Source of the DNA: Streptomyces violascens
GTDB taxonomy: Bacteria > Actinomycetota > Actinomycetes > Streptomycetales > Streptomycetaceae
NCBI RefSeq assembly: GCF_014649955.1
Contig: NZ_BMUA01000003.1
Span: 124,001-188,000, forward strand
Reading direction: 5' to 3'
DNA length: 64,000 bases
Part shown: positions 53,433 through 62,124 of the stretch, piece by piece
Numbering within the stretch: the stretch's first letter is position 1
Layout: every line of letters begins with the position of its first letter
Made by a program: the position numbers and the translations under genes
The notes under the pieces: generated by a model
What the model was told of the DNA's origin: nothing
Database searches by the model: none
The model's input: the letters and a program-made list of their open reading frames with translations, nothing else

Positions 53433-55208
53433 GTGACCAGTACTGCGCCACAGACCCTGCCGGGCCACGAAGCCGGGGACGAGCCGCCCTCCTGGCCGCA
53501 CCGCATGCGCCGGTTCGGCCATGTCGTGCGGCCGAGAACCGGGCTGCGCGAGCGTCTGGTGCCTCCGTTCACCCGGCCCTCGGGGCAGCTGTGGACGGTG
53601 CTCGGCATCTCCCCGCTGTGGGCGGCGCGCCTCGTGCGCTGGTCGGCGTGGGCGGGGCCGCTCCTGGTGACGCTGGTCGCGGGGCTCATGCGGTTCTGGC
53701 ACCTGGGCGCCCCGCACGCGGTGATATTCGACGAGACGTACTACGCCAAGGACGCCTGGGCGCTCATCAACCACGGCTACGAGGGCGACTGGCCGAAAGA
53801 CATCGACAAGTCGATCCTCGCCAACCCCGATCTGATCTCGGTGCCGACCGCGCCCGGCTATGTGGTGCACCCGCCGGTCGGCAAGTACCTGATCGGCATC
53901 GGCGAGAAGATGTTCGGCTTCACGCCGTTCGGCTGGCGCTTCATGGTCGCCGTGCTCGGCACCCTGTCGGTGCTGCTGATCTGCCGGATCGGGCGGCGGC
54001 TCTTCCGCTCGACGTTCCTGGGATGCCTGGCGGGCGCGCTGCTCGCGGTCGACGGGCTGCACTTCGTGATGAGCCGCACCGCGCTGCTCGACACGGTCCT
54101 GATGTTCTTCGTGGTGGCCGCCTTCGGCTGCCTCCTGGTCGACCGCGACCGTACGAGGGCGAAACTCGCGGCCGCGCTGCCCGAGGGCGAGGACGGTCGG
54201 CTGCGCCCGGACGCGGAGATCGCGGCGACCTTGAGGTTCGGCCGGCGGCCGTGGCGGATCGGCGCCGGGCTCATGCTCGGCCTGGCCTGCGGCACCAAGT
54301 GGAACGGCCTCTACATCCTGGTCTTCTTCTGCGTCATGGCCGTCCTGTGGGACGTGGGCGCCCGGCGCACGGCGGGGGCGGTCACCCCCTACCGGGCGGT
54401 CCTGCGCCGGGACGCGTTCTGGGCGTTCCTCTCCACGGTGCCGGTCGCGATCGCCACGTACATGGCGTCGTGGACGGGCTGGTTCGTCACCGACAAGGGG
54501 TACGGGCGGCACTGGGCGGACGGCCGCGCGGGCCTGTCCCCCGACCACATCAAGCTGCCGGTCATCGGCACCATCAACCACCTGCCGCAGTTCGACCTGA
54601 GCTGGGTGCCGGCCTCGCTGCGCAGCTTCTGGCACTACGAGACCGAGGTCTACAGCTTCCACGTCGGCCTCACCGAGGGCCACACCTACCAGTCGAACCC
54701 GTGGAGCTGGCTGGTCCTCGGCCGGCCCGTCTCCTACTACTACGAGAGCCCCTCCCCCGGCACCCAGGGCTGCCCCACCGGCACGAGCGGCAAGTGCGCC
54801 GCCGAGGTCCTCGCGCTCGGCACCCCGCTCCTTTGGTGGGCCGCCTGCTTCGCGCTCCTGTACGTCCTGTGGCGCTGGTTCTTCCGGCGCGACTGGCGGG
54901 CCGGCGCGATCGCGTGCGGCATCGCGGCCGGGTACCTGCCCTGGTTCATGTACCAGGAGCGGACGATCTTCTTCTTCTACGCGGTCGTGTTCGTGCCGTT
55001 CCTGTGTCTGGCCGTGGCGATGATGATCGGCGCGATCATCGGGCCCCCGGGCTCGGAGGAGCGGCGGCGCGCGGTGGGGGCGATCGGGGCGGGCGTGCTC
55101 GTCCTGCTGATCGTGTGGAACTTCGTGTACTTCTGGCCGATCTACACCGGCACGGCCATCCCGCTCGACTCCTGGCGCAGCCGGATGTGGCTGGACAGCT
55201 GGGTGTGA
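53433..55208 (+). CDS. Dolichyl-phosphate-mannose protein mannosyltransferase
   Basis: A 591-residue GT-C membrane enzyme that transfers mannose from polyprenyl phosphate mannose to secreted proteins. The DE motif in the first extracytoplasmic loop is seen in AVIFDETYYAKDAWAL, about residues 100-115. Around 9-11 spans follow. The C-terminal NWRAGAIACGIAAGYLPWF-like part with YQERTIFFFYAVVF is typical for actinobacterial Pmt. Start GTG 53433 is chosen as the only sensible one past the short ATG-started frame; the leader of about 80 residues is polar. Divergent from rsmI with an 76-bp gap. Streptomyces Pmt is needed for phage-receptor glycoproteins and for wall integrity. Confidence 0.92.
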   Translation: MTSTAPQTLPGHEAGDEPPSWPHRMRRFGHVVRPRTGLRERLVPPFTRPSGQLWTVLGISPLWAARLVRWSAWAGPLLVTLVAGLMRFWHLGAPHAVIFDETYYAKDAWALINHGYEGDWPKDIDKSILANPDLISVPTAPGYVVHPPVGKYLIGIGEKMFGFTPFGWRFMVAVLGTLSVLLICRIGRRLFRSTFLGCLAGALLAVDGLHFVMSRTALLDTVLMFFVVAAFGCLLVDRDRTRAKLAAALPEGEDGRLRPDAEIAATLRFGRRPWRIGAGLMLGLACGTKWNGLYILVFFCVMAVLWDVGARRTAGAVTPYRAVLRRDAFWAFLSTVPVAIATYMASWTGWFVTDKGYGRHWADGRAGLSPDHIKLPVIGTINHLPQFDLSWVPASLRSFWHYETEVYSFHVGLTEGHTYQSNPWSWLVLGRPVSYYYESPSPGTQGCPTGTSGKCAAEVLALGTPLLWWAACFALLYVLWRWFFRRDWRAGAIACGIAAGYLPWFMYQERTIFFFYAVVFVPFLCLAVAMMIGAIIGPPGSEERRRAVGAIGAGVLVLLIVWNFVYFWPIYTGTAIPLDSWRSRMWLDSWV

Positions 55209-55285
55209 TGCCGGTCGCGTTCCGGTAACCGTTCGACAACTCAGAGCACCACTGTCACTGCCGTCCCGTAGAGTCGCCCCCAAGT

Positions 55286-55311
55286 AACCCCTTGAACACG
55301 TTCAAGGGGTT
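55286..55311. promoter_or_regulatory. Perfect 26-bp palindrome upstream of the penicillin-binding protein
   Basis: Arms AACCCCTTGAAC (55286-55297) and the exact complement (55300-55311) are separated by AC. It lies 30 bp before the ATG of the penicillin-binding protein and 77 bp past pmt. It could serve as an operator or as a hairpin in the leader. No T-run follows. Confidence 0.6.
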
Positions 55312-55341
55312 CGGGGGACTCCTGGGGAGGGGAACTGCGGG

Positions 55342-56967
55342 ATGCGCAGTGGAGCGAAGGTCGCCATCGCGGGCGGGGTGTTCGTCGTGGCCGCCGGAGG
55401 CGTGGCGTTCGGGGCGTACGAGATGGTGGGCGGGGGCGACGGCAAGAGCTCCGGCGGTACACACACGCAGGGCGCGCCCGCGCGCACCGGGCCGCCGGTC
55501 GAGGACGAGATCAAGGAGACCTCCACCGGCTTCTTCCAGGCCTGGGCGAAAGGCGACGCGGCGGGGGCCGCCGCCCTGACCAACAACCAGCAGGGCGCCT
55601 CGGCCGCGCTGACCGGCTTCCGCGACCAGGCGCACATCACGAACGTGGTGGTCACGCCGGGCGCACCGAACGGGCCGGTCGTCCCGTACACGGTCAAGGC
55701 CGACGTCTCCTACGAGGGAAAGACGGCCCCGCTGTCCTACGCCTCCCAACTCACCGTCGTACGCGGCCAGTCCACGCACAAGGCGCTGGTCGACTGGCAG
55801 CCCTCCGTGCTGCACCCGCAGCTGAAGACGGGCGATCGCCTGGTGACCGACAAGGCGCAGAACCCCGAGATCCAGGCCGTCGACTACAAGGACCGCCCGC
55901 TGACCAAGGAGCAGTACCCCTCGCTGGGGGCGATCCTGGACGGCCTTCGCGAGAAGTACGGCGCCAAGGTGGACGGCACGCCGGGCATCGAGCTCCAGAT
56001 CCAGGGCAACTCCGCCCCGGCCCGCACGCTGATCACCCTGCGGAAGGGCACGCCGGGCAAGCTGAAGACGACCCTGGACGCGGACGTGCAGGCGGCCGCC
56101 GAGAAGGCCGTGAAGCGGTTCGGGGAGTCGTCGGTGGTGGCCGTCAAGCCCAGCACCGGCGAGATCCGCGCGGTCGCGGACAACCGCAACGACAAGTTCC
56201 CGGCCTCGCTCCAGGGCCGGGTCGCGCCCGGCTCGACGATGAAGATCGTCACCTCGGCGATGCTGATCGAGAAGGGCAAGGCGTCCCCGGACAAGCCGGC
56301 CGAATGCCCGGCGGACGCGATGTGGCAGGGGGTCACCTTCCACAACCTCAACAACTTCTCGATGGACGGCCAGCCCTTCTCCAAGAGCTTCGCCCGGTCC
56401 TGCAACACCGCCTTCATCAAGCTCGTCGACGACGTGAACGACGACGGGGCGCTGGGGCGGGTGGCGGCCAACTACTTCGGCATCGGCCAGGACTGGAAGG
56501 TCGGCGTGCCCTCCTTCGACGGCAGCGTGCCCGCGTCGGCGGGTGCCGAGACGGCGGCCGCGTACATCGGGCAGGGCAAGGTGCAGATGAGCCCGCTCGA
56601 CATGGCGTCCATCGCGGCGACCGCGAAGTCGGGCCACTTCCGCCAGCCGGTGATCGTGCCGCAGTCCCTGGACGGCCGTCAGCTCGCCCAGGCCGACCCG
56701 CTGCCCTCGGGCATCGCCGGACAGCTGCGCCAGTTGATGCACATCACCGCCACCGCCTCGTACGGGACGGCGACCGAGGCCATGGCGGGCGTCGACGGCG
56801 ACAAGGGCGCCAAGACCGGCTCCGCGGAGAAGGACGGCCAGAACAAGTCGGACAGCTGGTTCACCGGCTACAGCGACGACCTGGCGGCCGCCGCCCTGGT
56901 GCAGTCCGGCGGGCACGGCGGGGACGCGGCCGGGCCCATCGTGGCGCAGGTCCTGCGCGCGGGCTGA
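55342..56967 (+). CDS. Penicillin-binding protein (class B transpeptidase, MecA-N type)
   Basis: A 541-residue single-span protein (span at residues 7-27). An NTF2-like MecA N-terminal domain (about 52-160) is followed by a short dimerisation/hinge region. The transpeptidase domain holds S298-T-M-K301 as nucleophile motif, S353-C-N355 and K491-T-G493. It crosslinks peptidoglycan outside the membrane. The arrangement resembles the class B PBPs that act in spore wall or septum. A perfect palindrome sits upstream, suggesting regulation. The PBP gene is downstream of the mannosyltransferase. Confidence 0.92.
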   Translation: MRSGAKVAIAGGVFVVAAGGVAFGAYEMVGGGDGKSSGGTHTQGAPARTGPPVEDEIKETSTGFFQAWAKGDAAGAAALTNNQQGASAALTGFRDQAHITNVVVTPGAPNGPVVPYTVKADVSYEGKTAPLSYASQLTVVRGQSTHKALVDWQPSVLHPQLKTGDRLVTDKAQNPEIQAVDYKDRPLTKEQYPSLGAILDGLREKYGAKVDGTPGIELQIQGNSAPARTLITLRKGTPGKLKTTLDADVQAAAEKAVKRFGESSVVAVKPSTGEIRAVADNRNDKFPASLQGRVAPGSTMKIVTSAMLIEKGKASPDKPAECPADAMWQGVTFHNLNNFSMDGQPFSKSFARSCNTAFIKLVDDVNDDGALGRVAANYFGIGQDWKVGVPSFDGSVPASAGAETAAAYIGQGKVQMSPLDMASIAATAKSGHFRQPVIVPQSLDGRQLAQADPLPSGIAGQLRQLMHITATASYGTATEAMAGVDGDKGAKTGSAEKDGQNKSDSWFTGYSDDLAAAALVQSGGHGGDAAGPIVAQVLRAG

Positions 56968-57043
56968 GGCCCTTTCGCAGCTCTGTGACCGGGCTGTGAA
57001 ACCCCCTCGCACGGCCCGTACACCCACCAGTAGCGTGCGGGCC

Positions 57044-57529
57044 ATGAGCTCAAAGGAATCCCCCGCCCACCCCCGGTTCGCCGAGGCGCTGCGCACCCTC
57101 GGCCTCGACGTCGAGGTGCGCCGCTTCCCCGACGCCACACGCACCGCGGCCGAGGCGGCCGCCGCCATCGGCTGCGATGTGGGCGAGATCGTCAAGTCGC
57201 TGGTCTTCGCGGCGGACGGGGTGCCCGTGCTCGTCCTCATGGACGGCTCCTCGCGCGTCGATGTGGAGCTGGTACGACGGGAGCTGGGGGCCGGGGAGGT
57301 CAAGCGGGCGAACGCGGATCTCGTCCGCGAGACCACCGGGTACGCGATCGGCGGGGTCCCGCCGTTCGGGCACCTCACCCGCACCCGGGTGCTCGCCGAC
57401 CGGGGGCTGCTCGACCACCCCGTGGTGTGGGCGGCGGCGGGCACCCCGCACACCGTCTTCCCGCTCGACCCGAAGACGCTGATCGCGCACGCGGGCGGCA
57501 CCCTCGTCGACGTGGCCGAGCAGAAGTGA
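57044..57529 (+). CDS. YbaK/ProX-type aminoacyl-tRNA deacylase
   Basis: A 161-residue editing-domain protein. The fold signature is seen in GCDVGEIVKSLVF (with the catalytic-type lysine, residue about 50), LMDGSSRVDVELV, the TTGYAIGGVPPFGH loop near residue 105 and VWAAAGTPHTVFPLDP. It probably hydrolyses mischarged tRNA (Cys-tRNA-Pro or Ala-tRNA-Pro). Its stop overlaps the start of the EamA gene in a GTGA junction (57526-57529). ATG 57044 is chosen because the N-terminus SSKESPAHPRFAEAL fits the family; an earlier frame start at 56996 has no domain. Confidence 0.9.
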   Translation: MSSKESPAHPRFAEALRTLGLDVEVRRFPDATRTAAEAAAAIGCDVGEIVKSLVFAADGVPVLVLMDGSSRVDVELVRRELGAGEVKRANADLVRETTGYAIGGVPPFGHLTRTRVLADRGLLDHPVVWAAAGTPHTVFPLDPKTLIAHAGGTLVDVAEQK

Positions 57530-58371
57530 CGCTGACCGTCACGTGCGCGGTGCTGCTCGCGGCCCTCACGCACGCCAGCTGGAACGCGCTGGCCCACCAC
57601 CTCAAGGACCAGCTGCTCTCCTTCACCCTGATCTCGGGCGGCGGCGCGCTGATCGGACTGCTCGCGCTGCCGTTCGTGCCGCTGCCGCACGCCGGGGCCT
57701 GGCCGTATCTGCTGGTCTCGGCGGCGCTGCACGTCGCGTACATGCTGCTGCTCATGCGGTCGTTCACACTGGGCGACTTCGGGCAGATGTATCCGATCGC
57801 GCGCGGCACGGCCCCGCTGGTGGTGACCGTGCTCGCCGCCGTCTTCGTGCACGAGATGCCGGGCGCCTGGCAGACGGCGGGCGTGGCGGTGGCCTGCGCG
57901 GGTCTGGTCGGGGTCGCGCTGTGGGGCCTGCGCGGCTCGCGGCCCGACTGGCCGGCCATCCTCGCGGCGCTCGCCACCGGCCTCACGATCGCCGGGTACA
58001 CGGTCGTCGACGGCATGGGCGTGCGCGCCTCGGGCTCCTCGTTCGGCTACATCGCCTGGCTGATGCTCCTGGAGGGCCTGGCCATTCCCGCTTACGCCGT
58101 GTACCGCCGGCGCTCTCGACTGGCCGCGGAACTAGGCCCGTTCGCCGCTCGCGGGCTCCTTGGCGCGGCGCTCTCGGTCACCGCGTACGGGCTCGTCCTG
58201 TGGGCGCAGACCAGGGCGCCGCTCGCCCCGATCGCGGCGCTGCGCGAATCGTCGATCATCGTGGGCGCGGCGATCGGCGCGGTCTTCTTCAAGGAGCGCT
58301 TCGGCGCACCCCGGATCGCCGCGGCGGGCCTCCTGGTGGTGGGCATCGGCCTGATGCTGCGGGCGGGGTGA
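57526..58371 (+). CDS. EamA-family transporter (DMT superfamily)
   Basis: A 281-residue protein with ten membrane spans in two EamA halves. The first half contains VAYMLLLMRSFTLGDFGQMY, then PIARGTAPLVVTVLAAVF; the second half contains APLAPIAALRESSIIVGAAI and GAVFFKERFG. This is the usual pattern with the ARG/TAP and REssI motifs. These proteins export amino acids, nucleobases or metabolites. It is translationally coupled to the YbaK gene, so the pair form an operon, although no common pathway is obvious. Start GTG 57526 is preferred over an in-frame ATG at 57427 that would add a polar Arg-rich leader. Confidence 0.88.
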   Translation: MTLTVTCAVLLAALTHASWNALAHHLKDQLLSFTLISGGGALIGLLALPFVPLPHAGAWPYLLVSAALHVAYMLLLMRSFTLGDFGQMYPIARGTAPLVVTVLAAVFVHEMPGAWQTAGVAVACAGLVGVALWGLRGSRPDWPAILAALATGLTIAGYTVVDGMGVRASGSSFGYIAWLMLLEGLAIPAYAVYRRRSRLAAELGPFAARGLLGAALSVTAYGLVLWAQTRAPLAPIAALRESSIIVGAAIGAVFFKERFGAPRIAAAGLLVVGIGLMLRAG

Positions 58372-58399
58372 GCCACACCGGCGCCCGCGGCCAGGGGCA

Positions 58400-59194
58400 T
58401 CACTCCCCGCGGGCCGCCCGCTGGAGGCCGGTGTTGACGGCGAGGAGGCCGCCGTCGACGCGCAGGGTGGTGCCGGTGATCCAGGACGCGTCGGCCGAGG
58501 CGAGGAAGGCGACGGCCGCCGCGATGTCCTCGGGCTCGCCGACCCGGCCCAGCGGGTACATCCTCGCCATCCGCTCCAGCTGGGCCTCGCGGCCGTCCCA
58601 GGTGGGGGTGTGGACGGTGCCGGGCTCGACGAGGTTGACCCGCACCCCGCGCGGCGCGGCGTCCCCGGCGAGCGTACGGGTCAGCGAGGCGAGGCCCGCC
58701 TTGGCGGCGCTGTAGGCGTGGTTGCCGAAGTCCTGCTCGCCGTTGACCGAGCCGATGCCGACGATCGCACCCCGGCCGGACTCGGCGAGGTGCGGCAGGG
58801 CGGCGCGGGCGCAGCGGAAGGCGCCGGTGAGGCTGATGTCGAGGTCGCGGGCCCAGCTCTCGTCGTCCTGGTCCTCGAAGCGGGCGGCGTCCGGGCTGCA
58901 GGAGTAGGCGTTGTTGACCAGGACGTCGAGCCGGCCGAACTCCTCGACGGCGAAGGCGACCGCGGCCTCCACCGAGGCCCGGTCGGACACGTCGCAGTGC
59001 CGGGCGACGGCACCCTTCAGTTCGGCGGCCACGGCTTCGGCCCGCGCCGACTCGACGTCGGTGACGAGGACTTGGGCCCCCTCGGCGGCCAGCCGACGCG
59101 CGGTGGCGGCTCCGATGCCGCGCCCAGCGCCGGTGATCAATACCGCGTGTCCGTCGAAGCGTGTTGCCCGGATGGTCTTCTGAGGATGCGTCAT
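58400..59194 (-). CDS. Short-chain dehydrogenase/reductase
   Basis: A 264-residue classical SDR. The cofactor motif is T21GAGRGIG28, the NNAYS (NNAG variant) at 94-98, and the catalytic triad S149, Y161 and K165 (in HAYSAAKAG). An acidic residue ends the second strand (VTDVES), favouring NAD over NADP. Substrate is unknown. It follows a serine-hydrolase gene with a four-base overlap (59191-59194), so the pair is an operon; a hydrolase plus oxidoreductase suggests degradation of an ester or lactone, but that is a guess. It converges on the EamA gene. Confidence 0.92.
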   Translation of the reverse strand: MTHPQKTIRATRFDGHAVLITGAGRGIGAATARRLAAEGAQVLVTDVESARAEAVAAELKGAVARHCDVSDRASVEAAVAFAVEEFGRLDVLVNNAYSCSPDAARFEDQDDESWARDLDISLTGAFRCARAALPHLAESGRGAIVGIGSVNGEQDFGNHAYSAAKAGLASLTRTLAGDAAPRGVRVNLVEPGTVHTPTWDGREAQLERMARMYPLGRVGEPEDIAAAVAFLASADASWITGTTLRVDGGLLAVNTGLQRAARGE

Positions 59195-60351
59195 ACGGTC
59201 GAACGTAGTGCCCGCACCAGGGCCTGGGCACGAGGATCGGCGGTAACCGACCTGGCCATCCCGTTGGTGACGTAGCCGAAGGCGATGCCCGACTCGGGGT
59301 CGGCGAAGCCGAGTGGGCCGCCGCGCCCCGGGTGGCCGAAGGATCCGGCGCCGAGCAGCGGCGAGGCGCTGCCGTGCAGCATGTGGCCGAGGCCGAAGCG
59401 GGTGTTCACGACCAGCGTGCGGTCCGGGCCCGCGCTCTCCTCGGTCCGGGCCAGGGTGAGCGTGGCGGGCGCGAACAGCCGTGCCGCGCCGTCGACTTCG
59501 CCGATCAGGGCGGCGTAGAAACGGGCAAGGGAACGGGCGGTGGCGATGCCCGTGGACCCGGCCAGCCCGGCGGCCCGGTACACCGGGTCGTTCTCGTCCG
59601 GGGCGGGATCGATGGCGCCGAAGGCGCGGCGGGTGGGCGAGGCGGGGTCGGCGTAGGCCTCAGCGACGGCCCTCTTGGGGCGGGCCCGCAGCGCGCCGGG
59701 CACCTCGGGGGCCTCGATCCGGGCGACCCGGCCCGCCCGGTGGGCCTGTTCGGGCGGCAGGCCGACCCACAGGTCCAGGCCGAGCGGGGCCGCTATCTCC
59801 TCGGCGATCCAGCGGCCGATGGTGCGGCCCGTGACGCGGAGGACCAGCTCGCCGATCAGCCAGCTGAAGGTGTGCGGGTGGTAGCCGTGCGTGGTGCCGG
59901 GCTCCCAGGCCGGTGGCTGCGCGGCGACGGCGGCCGGTCCGCTCTCGCCGTCGGCCGCTTCGGCGAGGGTGAGCGGGTGGTCCAGGGCGGGCACCCCGGC
60001 GCGGTGCGACAGGAGGTGCCGTACGAGGGTGCGCTCCTTGCCGGCCGCCTTGAACTCGGGCCAGTACGTCGACACCGGGGCGTCCAGGTCCAGTCGGCCG
60101 CGCTGGTGCAGGAGGAGGGGGACGGCGGCGGCCACGCCCTTGGTGGCCGAGCGGACCATCTGGGCGGTGTCCGGCGCCCAGGGGGCGGTGCCGTCCGCGT
60201 CCTTGGTGCCGGCCCACACGTCGACGACCTTGCGGCCGTGCCGGTACACGGCGACTGCCGCGCCGCGCTCGCCCCGCTGCTCGAAGTTCCGCACGAAGGC
60301 GTCCTTCACGGGCTCGTAGCCCGGTGCTACGGCGCCCTGTACGTCGACCAC
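59191..60351 (-). CDS. Serine hydrolase, class C beta-lactamase/EstB type
   Basis: A 386-residue cytosolic enzyme. The SxxK nucleophile is S68-A-T-K71 in MVRSATKGV. The tyrosine of the YxN/YxS motif is Y158 in HGYHPHTFSW. The later HxG-type motif appears as FGHPGRGG near residue 345. No signal peptide is visible. Such proteins are carboxylesterases or D-aminopeptidases more often than beta-lactamases. Start GTG 60351 follows GGGGAGCGATC; an upstream frame would add a His/Arg-rich leader. It overlaps the SDR gene by four bases and lies behind copy E of the dispersed repeat. Confidence 0.88.
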   Translation of the reverse strand: MVDVQGAVAPGYEPVKDAFVRNFEQRGERGAAVAVYRHGRKVVDVWAGTKDADGTAPWAPDTAQMVRSATKGVAAAVPLLLHQRGRLDLDAPVSTYWPEFKAAGKERTLVRHLLSHRAGVPALDHPLTLAEAADGESGPAAVAAQPPAWEPGTTHGYHPHTFSWLIGELVLRVTGRTIGRWIAEEIAAPLGLDLWVGLPPEQAHRAGRVARIEAPEVPGALRARPKRAVAEAYADPASPTRRAFGAIDPAPDENDPVYRAAGLAGSTGIATARSLARFYAALIGEVDGAARLFAPATLTLARTEESAGPDRTLVVNTRFGLGHMLHGSASPLLGAGSFGHPGRGGPLGFADPESGIAFGYVTNGMARSVTADPRAQALVRALRSTV

Positions 60352-60444
60352 GATCGCTCCCCATTCTTGCTGGGCGCCTCGGTGGTGCCCCCTGTCCATG
60401 GTGCCTGATGGGGTGGGCGGGGCCGGAGCGGGCGGGGTCGCGGC

Positions 60445-60573
60445 CGGAGCGGGTGCACTGGGGCTCCGCCCCAGACCCCGAAATGCTCCGGTGCTGGCCG
60501 GCGCCGACCCTGCCAGGGGCGCGGGGAACTGCGCGACGGGCCTCGCGCACCCCGCGCCCGAAACAACCCGCCC
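60445..60573 (+). repeat. Dispersed intergenic repeat, copy E (one terminus)
   Basis: GGGGCTCCGCCCCAGACCCC (60460-60479) is followed by CCCTGCCAGGGGCGCGGGGA and ACTGCGCGAC modules. The second terminal inverted repeat is missing. It lies between the serine-hydrolase start and the cbiO stop on the minus strand. No gene is present in it. Confidence 0.7.
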
Positions 60574-61350
60574 CTAGCGGAGCGCCACCGGCGACGACGG
60601 GTCGAAGCCGAACGGGAGTTCAAGGCGATGCGCTCGCATCAGGGCCGCGTCGGACAGGACCTCCGCCGTGGGGCCGTCCGCCGCGATGACTCCCTCGCTC
60701 AGGATCACCGACCTCCCGCACAGCTCCAGCGCATACGGCAGGTCATGGGTCACCATGAGCACCGTCACGTCCAACCCCCGCAAGATGTCGGCCAGTTCGC
60801 GCCGCGACGCCGGGTCCAGGTTGGACGACGGCTCGTCCAGGACCAGGATCTCCGGGGACATGGCGAGGACCGTCGCCACGGCCACCCGGCGGCGCTGCCC
60901 GAAGGACAGGTGGTGCGGAGGCCGGTCCGCGTACTCCGCCATCCCCACCTGGGCCAGGGCGGCCAGCACCCGCTCCTCCAGCTCCGCACCGCGCACGCCC
61001 GACGCCGCCGGGCCGAAGGCGACGTCCTCGCGGACCGTCGGCATGAAGAGCTGGTCGTCGGGATCCTGGAAGACGATGCCCACACGGCGCCGGATCTCCG
61101 CGAGGTTCTCCTTCGCGACCGGAAGACCGGCGACCCTCACCGATCCCGCACCGCCCTCCAGGATGCCGTTGAGGTGGAGGACGAGGGTGGTCTTGCCCGC
61201 GCCGTTGGGGCCGAGCAGCGCGACCCGCTCCCCCCGCGCCACCGCCAGGTCGACGCCGAACAGCGCCTGATGGCCGTCGGGGTAGGCGAAGGCCAGCCCC
61301 GACACTTCCAGGGAGGGGACGTTCACAGCGTTCACAGTTGCCTCAGTCAT
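60574..61350 (-). CDS. cbiO: Nickel/cobalt ECF transporter ATPase
   Basis: A 258-residue ABC ATPase. Walker A is G47PNGAGKTT55, signature LSFGQRRR near 143, Walker B ILVLDEPSSNLD, and the switch VTHDLPYALELC. The sequence FAYPDGHQALFGVDL and FQDPDDQLFMPTVREDVAFG are characteristic of ECF-type (CbiO/EcfA) ATPases. Start ATG 61350 follows AGGTACTCCG. It is the last gene of cbiM/N-cbiQ-cbiO, 11 bp behind cbiQ. Drives uptake of nickel or cobalt ions with CbiQ and CbiM. Confidence 0.93.
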   Translation of the reverse strand: MTEATVNAVNVPSLEVSGLAFAYPDGHQALFGVDLAVARGERVALLGPNGAGKTTLVLHLNGILEGGAGSVRVAGLPVAKENLAEIRRRVGIVFQDPDDQLFMPTVREDVAFGPAASGVRGAELEERVLAALAQVGMAEYADRPPHHLSFGQRRRVAVATVLAMSPEILVLDEPSSNLDPASRRELADILRGLDVTVLMVTHDLPYALELCGRSVILSEGVIAADGPTAEVLSDAALMRAHRLELPFGFDPSSPVALR

Positions 61351-61361
61351 CGGAGTACCTC

Positions 61362-62123
61362 TCACAGCGTCCAGCCCAGCACGCACACCGCCAGCGCCGC
61401 CGCCGGCAGGGACACCGCCCTCGTCCACTGGGCGCGGGTCGCCGTCACCTCGTCGATCACCGGCATGGCCCCGGCATAGCCGCGGCTGACCATCGCGAGA
61501 TGGACGCGTTCGCCGCGTTCGTAGGAGCGGATGAAGAGCGCGCCGGCCGACTTGGCGAGTACGCCCCAGGAGCGCACCCCACGTGCCTCGAAGCCGCGCG
61601 AGCGGCGGGCGATGGACATGCGGCGCATCTCGTCGGTGATGACGTCCCCATAGCGGATCATGAAGGACGCGATCTGGACCAGGATGGACGGCAGCCGCAG
61701 GCGCTGCAGGCCGAGCAGCAGGGCGCGCAGTTCGGTGGTGGAGGCGAGGATCACGGAGGCGGCGACGCCGAGGGTGCCCTTGGCCAGGACGTTCCAGGCG
61801 CCCCACAGCCCGTTCTCGCTGAGCGAGAGGCCGAGCACATGCACCTGCTCGCCGGGCACGACGAACGGCATGAGCAGCGCGAACGCCACGAACGGGATCT
61901 CGATCAGCAGCCGTTTCAGGAGGTAACCGGCCGGGATGCGGGCCGCGCCTGCCACGCCGGCGAGCAGTACGGCGTACAGCGCGAAGGGCCACATCGCCTC
62001 GCGCGGTGTGGACACCACGACGACCACGAACAGGAACACCGCGGCGAGCTTGCAGTGCGGGGGCAGGTCGTGGACGGGCGAGTGGCCGTGCCGGTAGAGC
62101 CGGTGGGAGTGGCCCGCTCCCAT
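61362..62123 (-). CDS. cbiQ: Nickel/cobalt ECF transporter transmembrane protein
   Basis: A 253-residue T-component. The N-terminus is histidine-rich (MGAGHSHRLYRHGHSPVHDL), as in many actinobacterial CbiQ proteins, and may bind metal. Five spans follow. The coupling-helix motifs are RRMSIARRSRGFEARG and SYERGERVHLAMVSRGY, both matching the ARG-type coupling motifs of ECF T-components. It starts next to the cbiM stop and precedes cbiO by 11 bp. The metal cannot be deduced from CbiQ alone. Confidence 0.92.
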   Translation of the reverse strand: MGAGHSHRLYRHGHSPVHDLPPHCKLAAVFLFVVVVVSTPREAMWPFALYAVLLAGVAGAARIPAGYLLKRLLIEIPFVAFALLMPFVVPGEQVHVLGLSLSENGLWGAWNVLAKGTLGVAASVILASTTELRALLLGLQRLRLPSILVQIASFMIRYGDVITDEMRRMSIARRSRGFEARGVRSWGVLAKSAGALFIRSYERGERVHLAMVSRGYAGAMPVIDEVTATRAQWTRAVSLPAAALAVCVLGWTL

Positions 62124-62124
62124 G

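Noticed and set aside
55286..55311. LexA/SOS box
   Set aside because: The actinobacterial box has GAAC-N4-GTTC; here the centre is only two bases.
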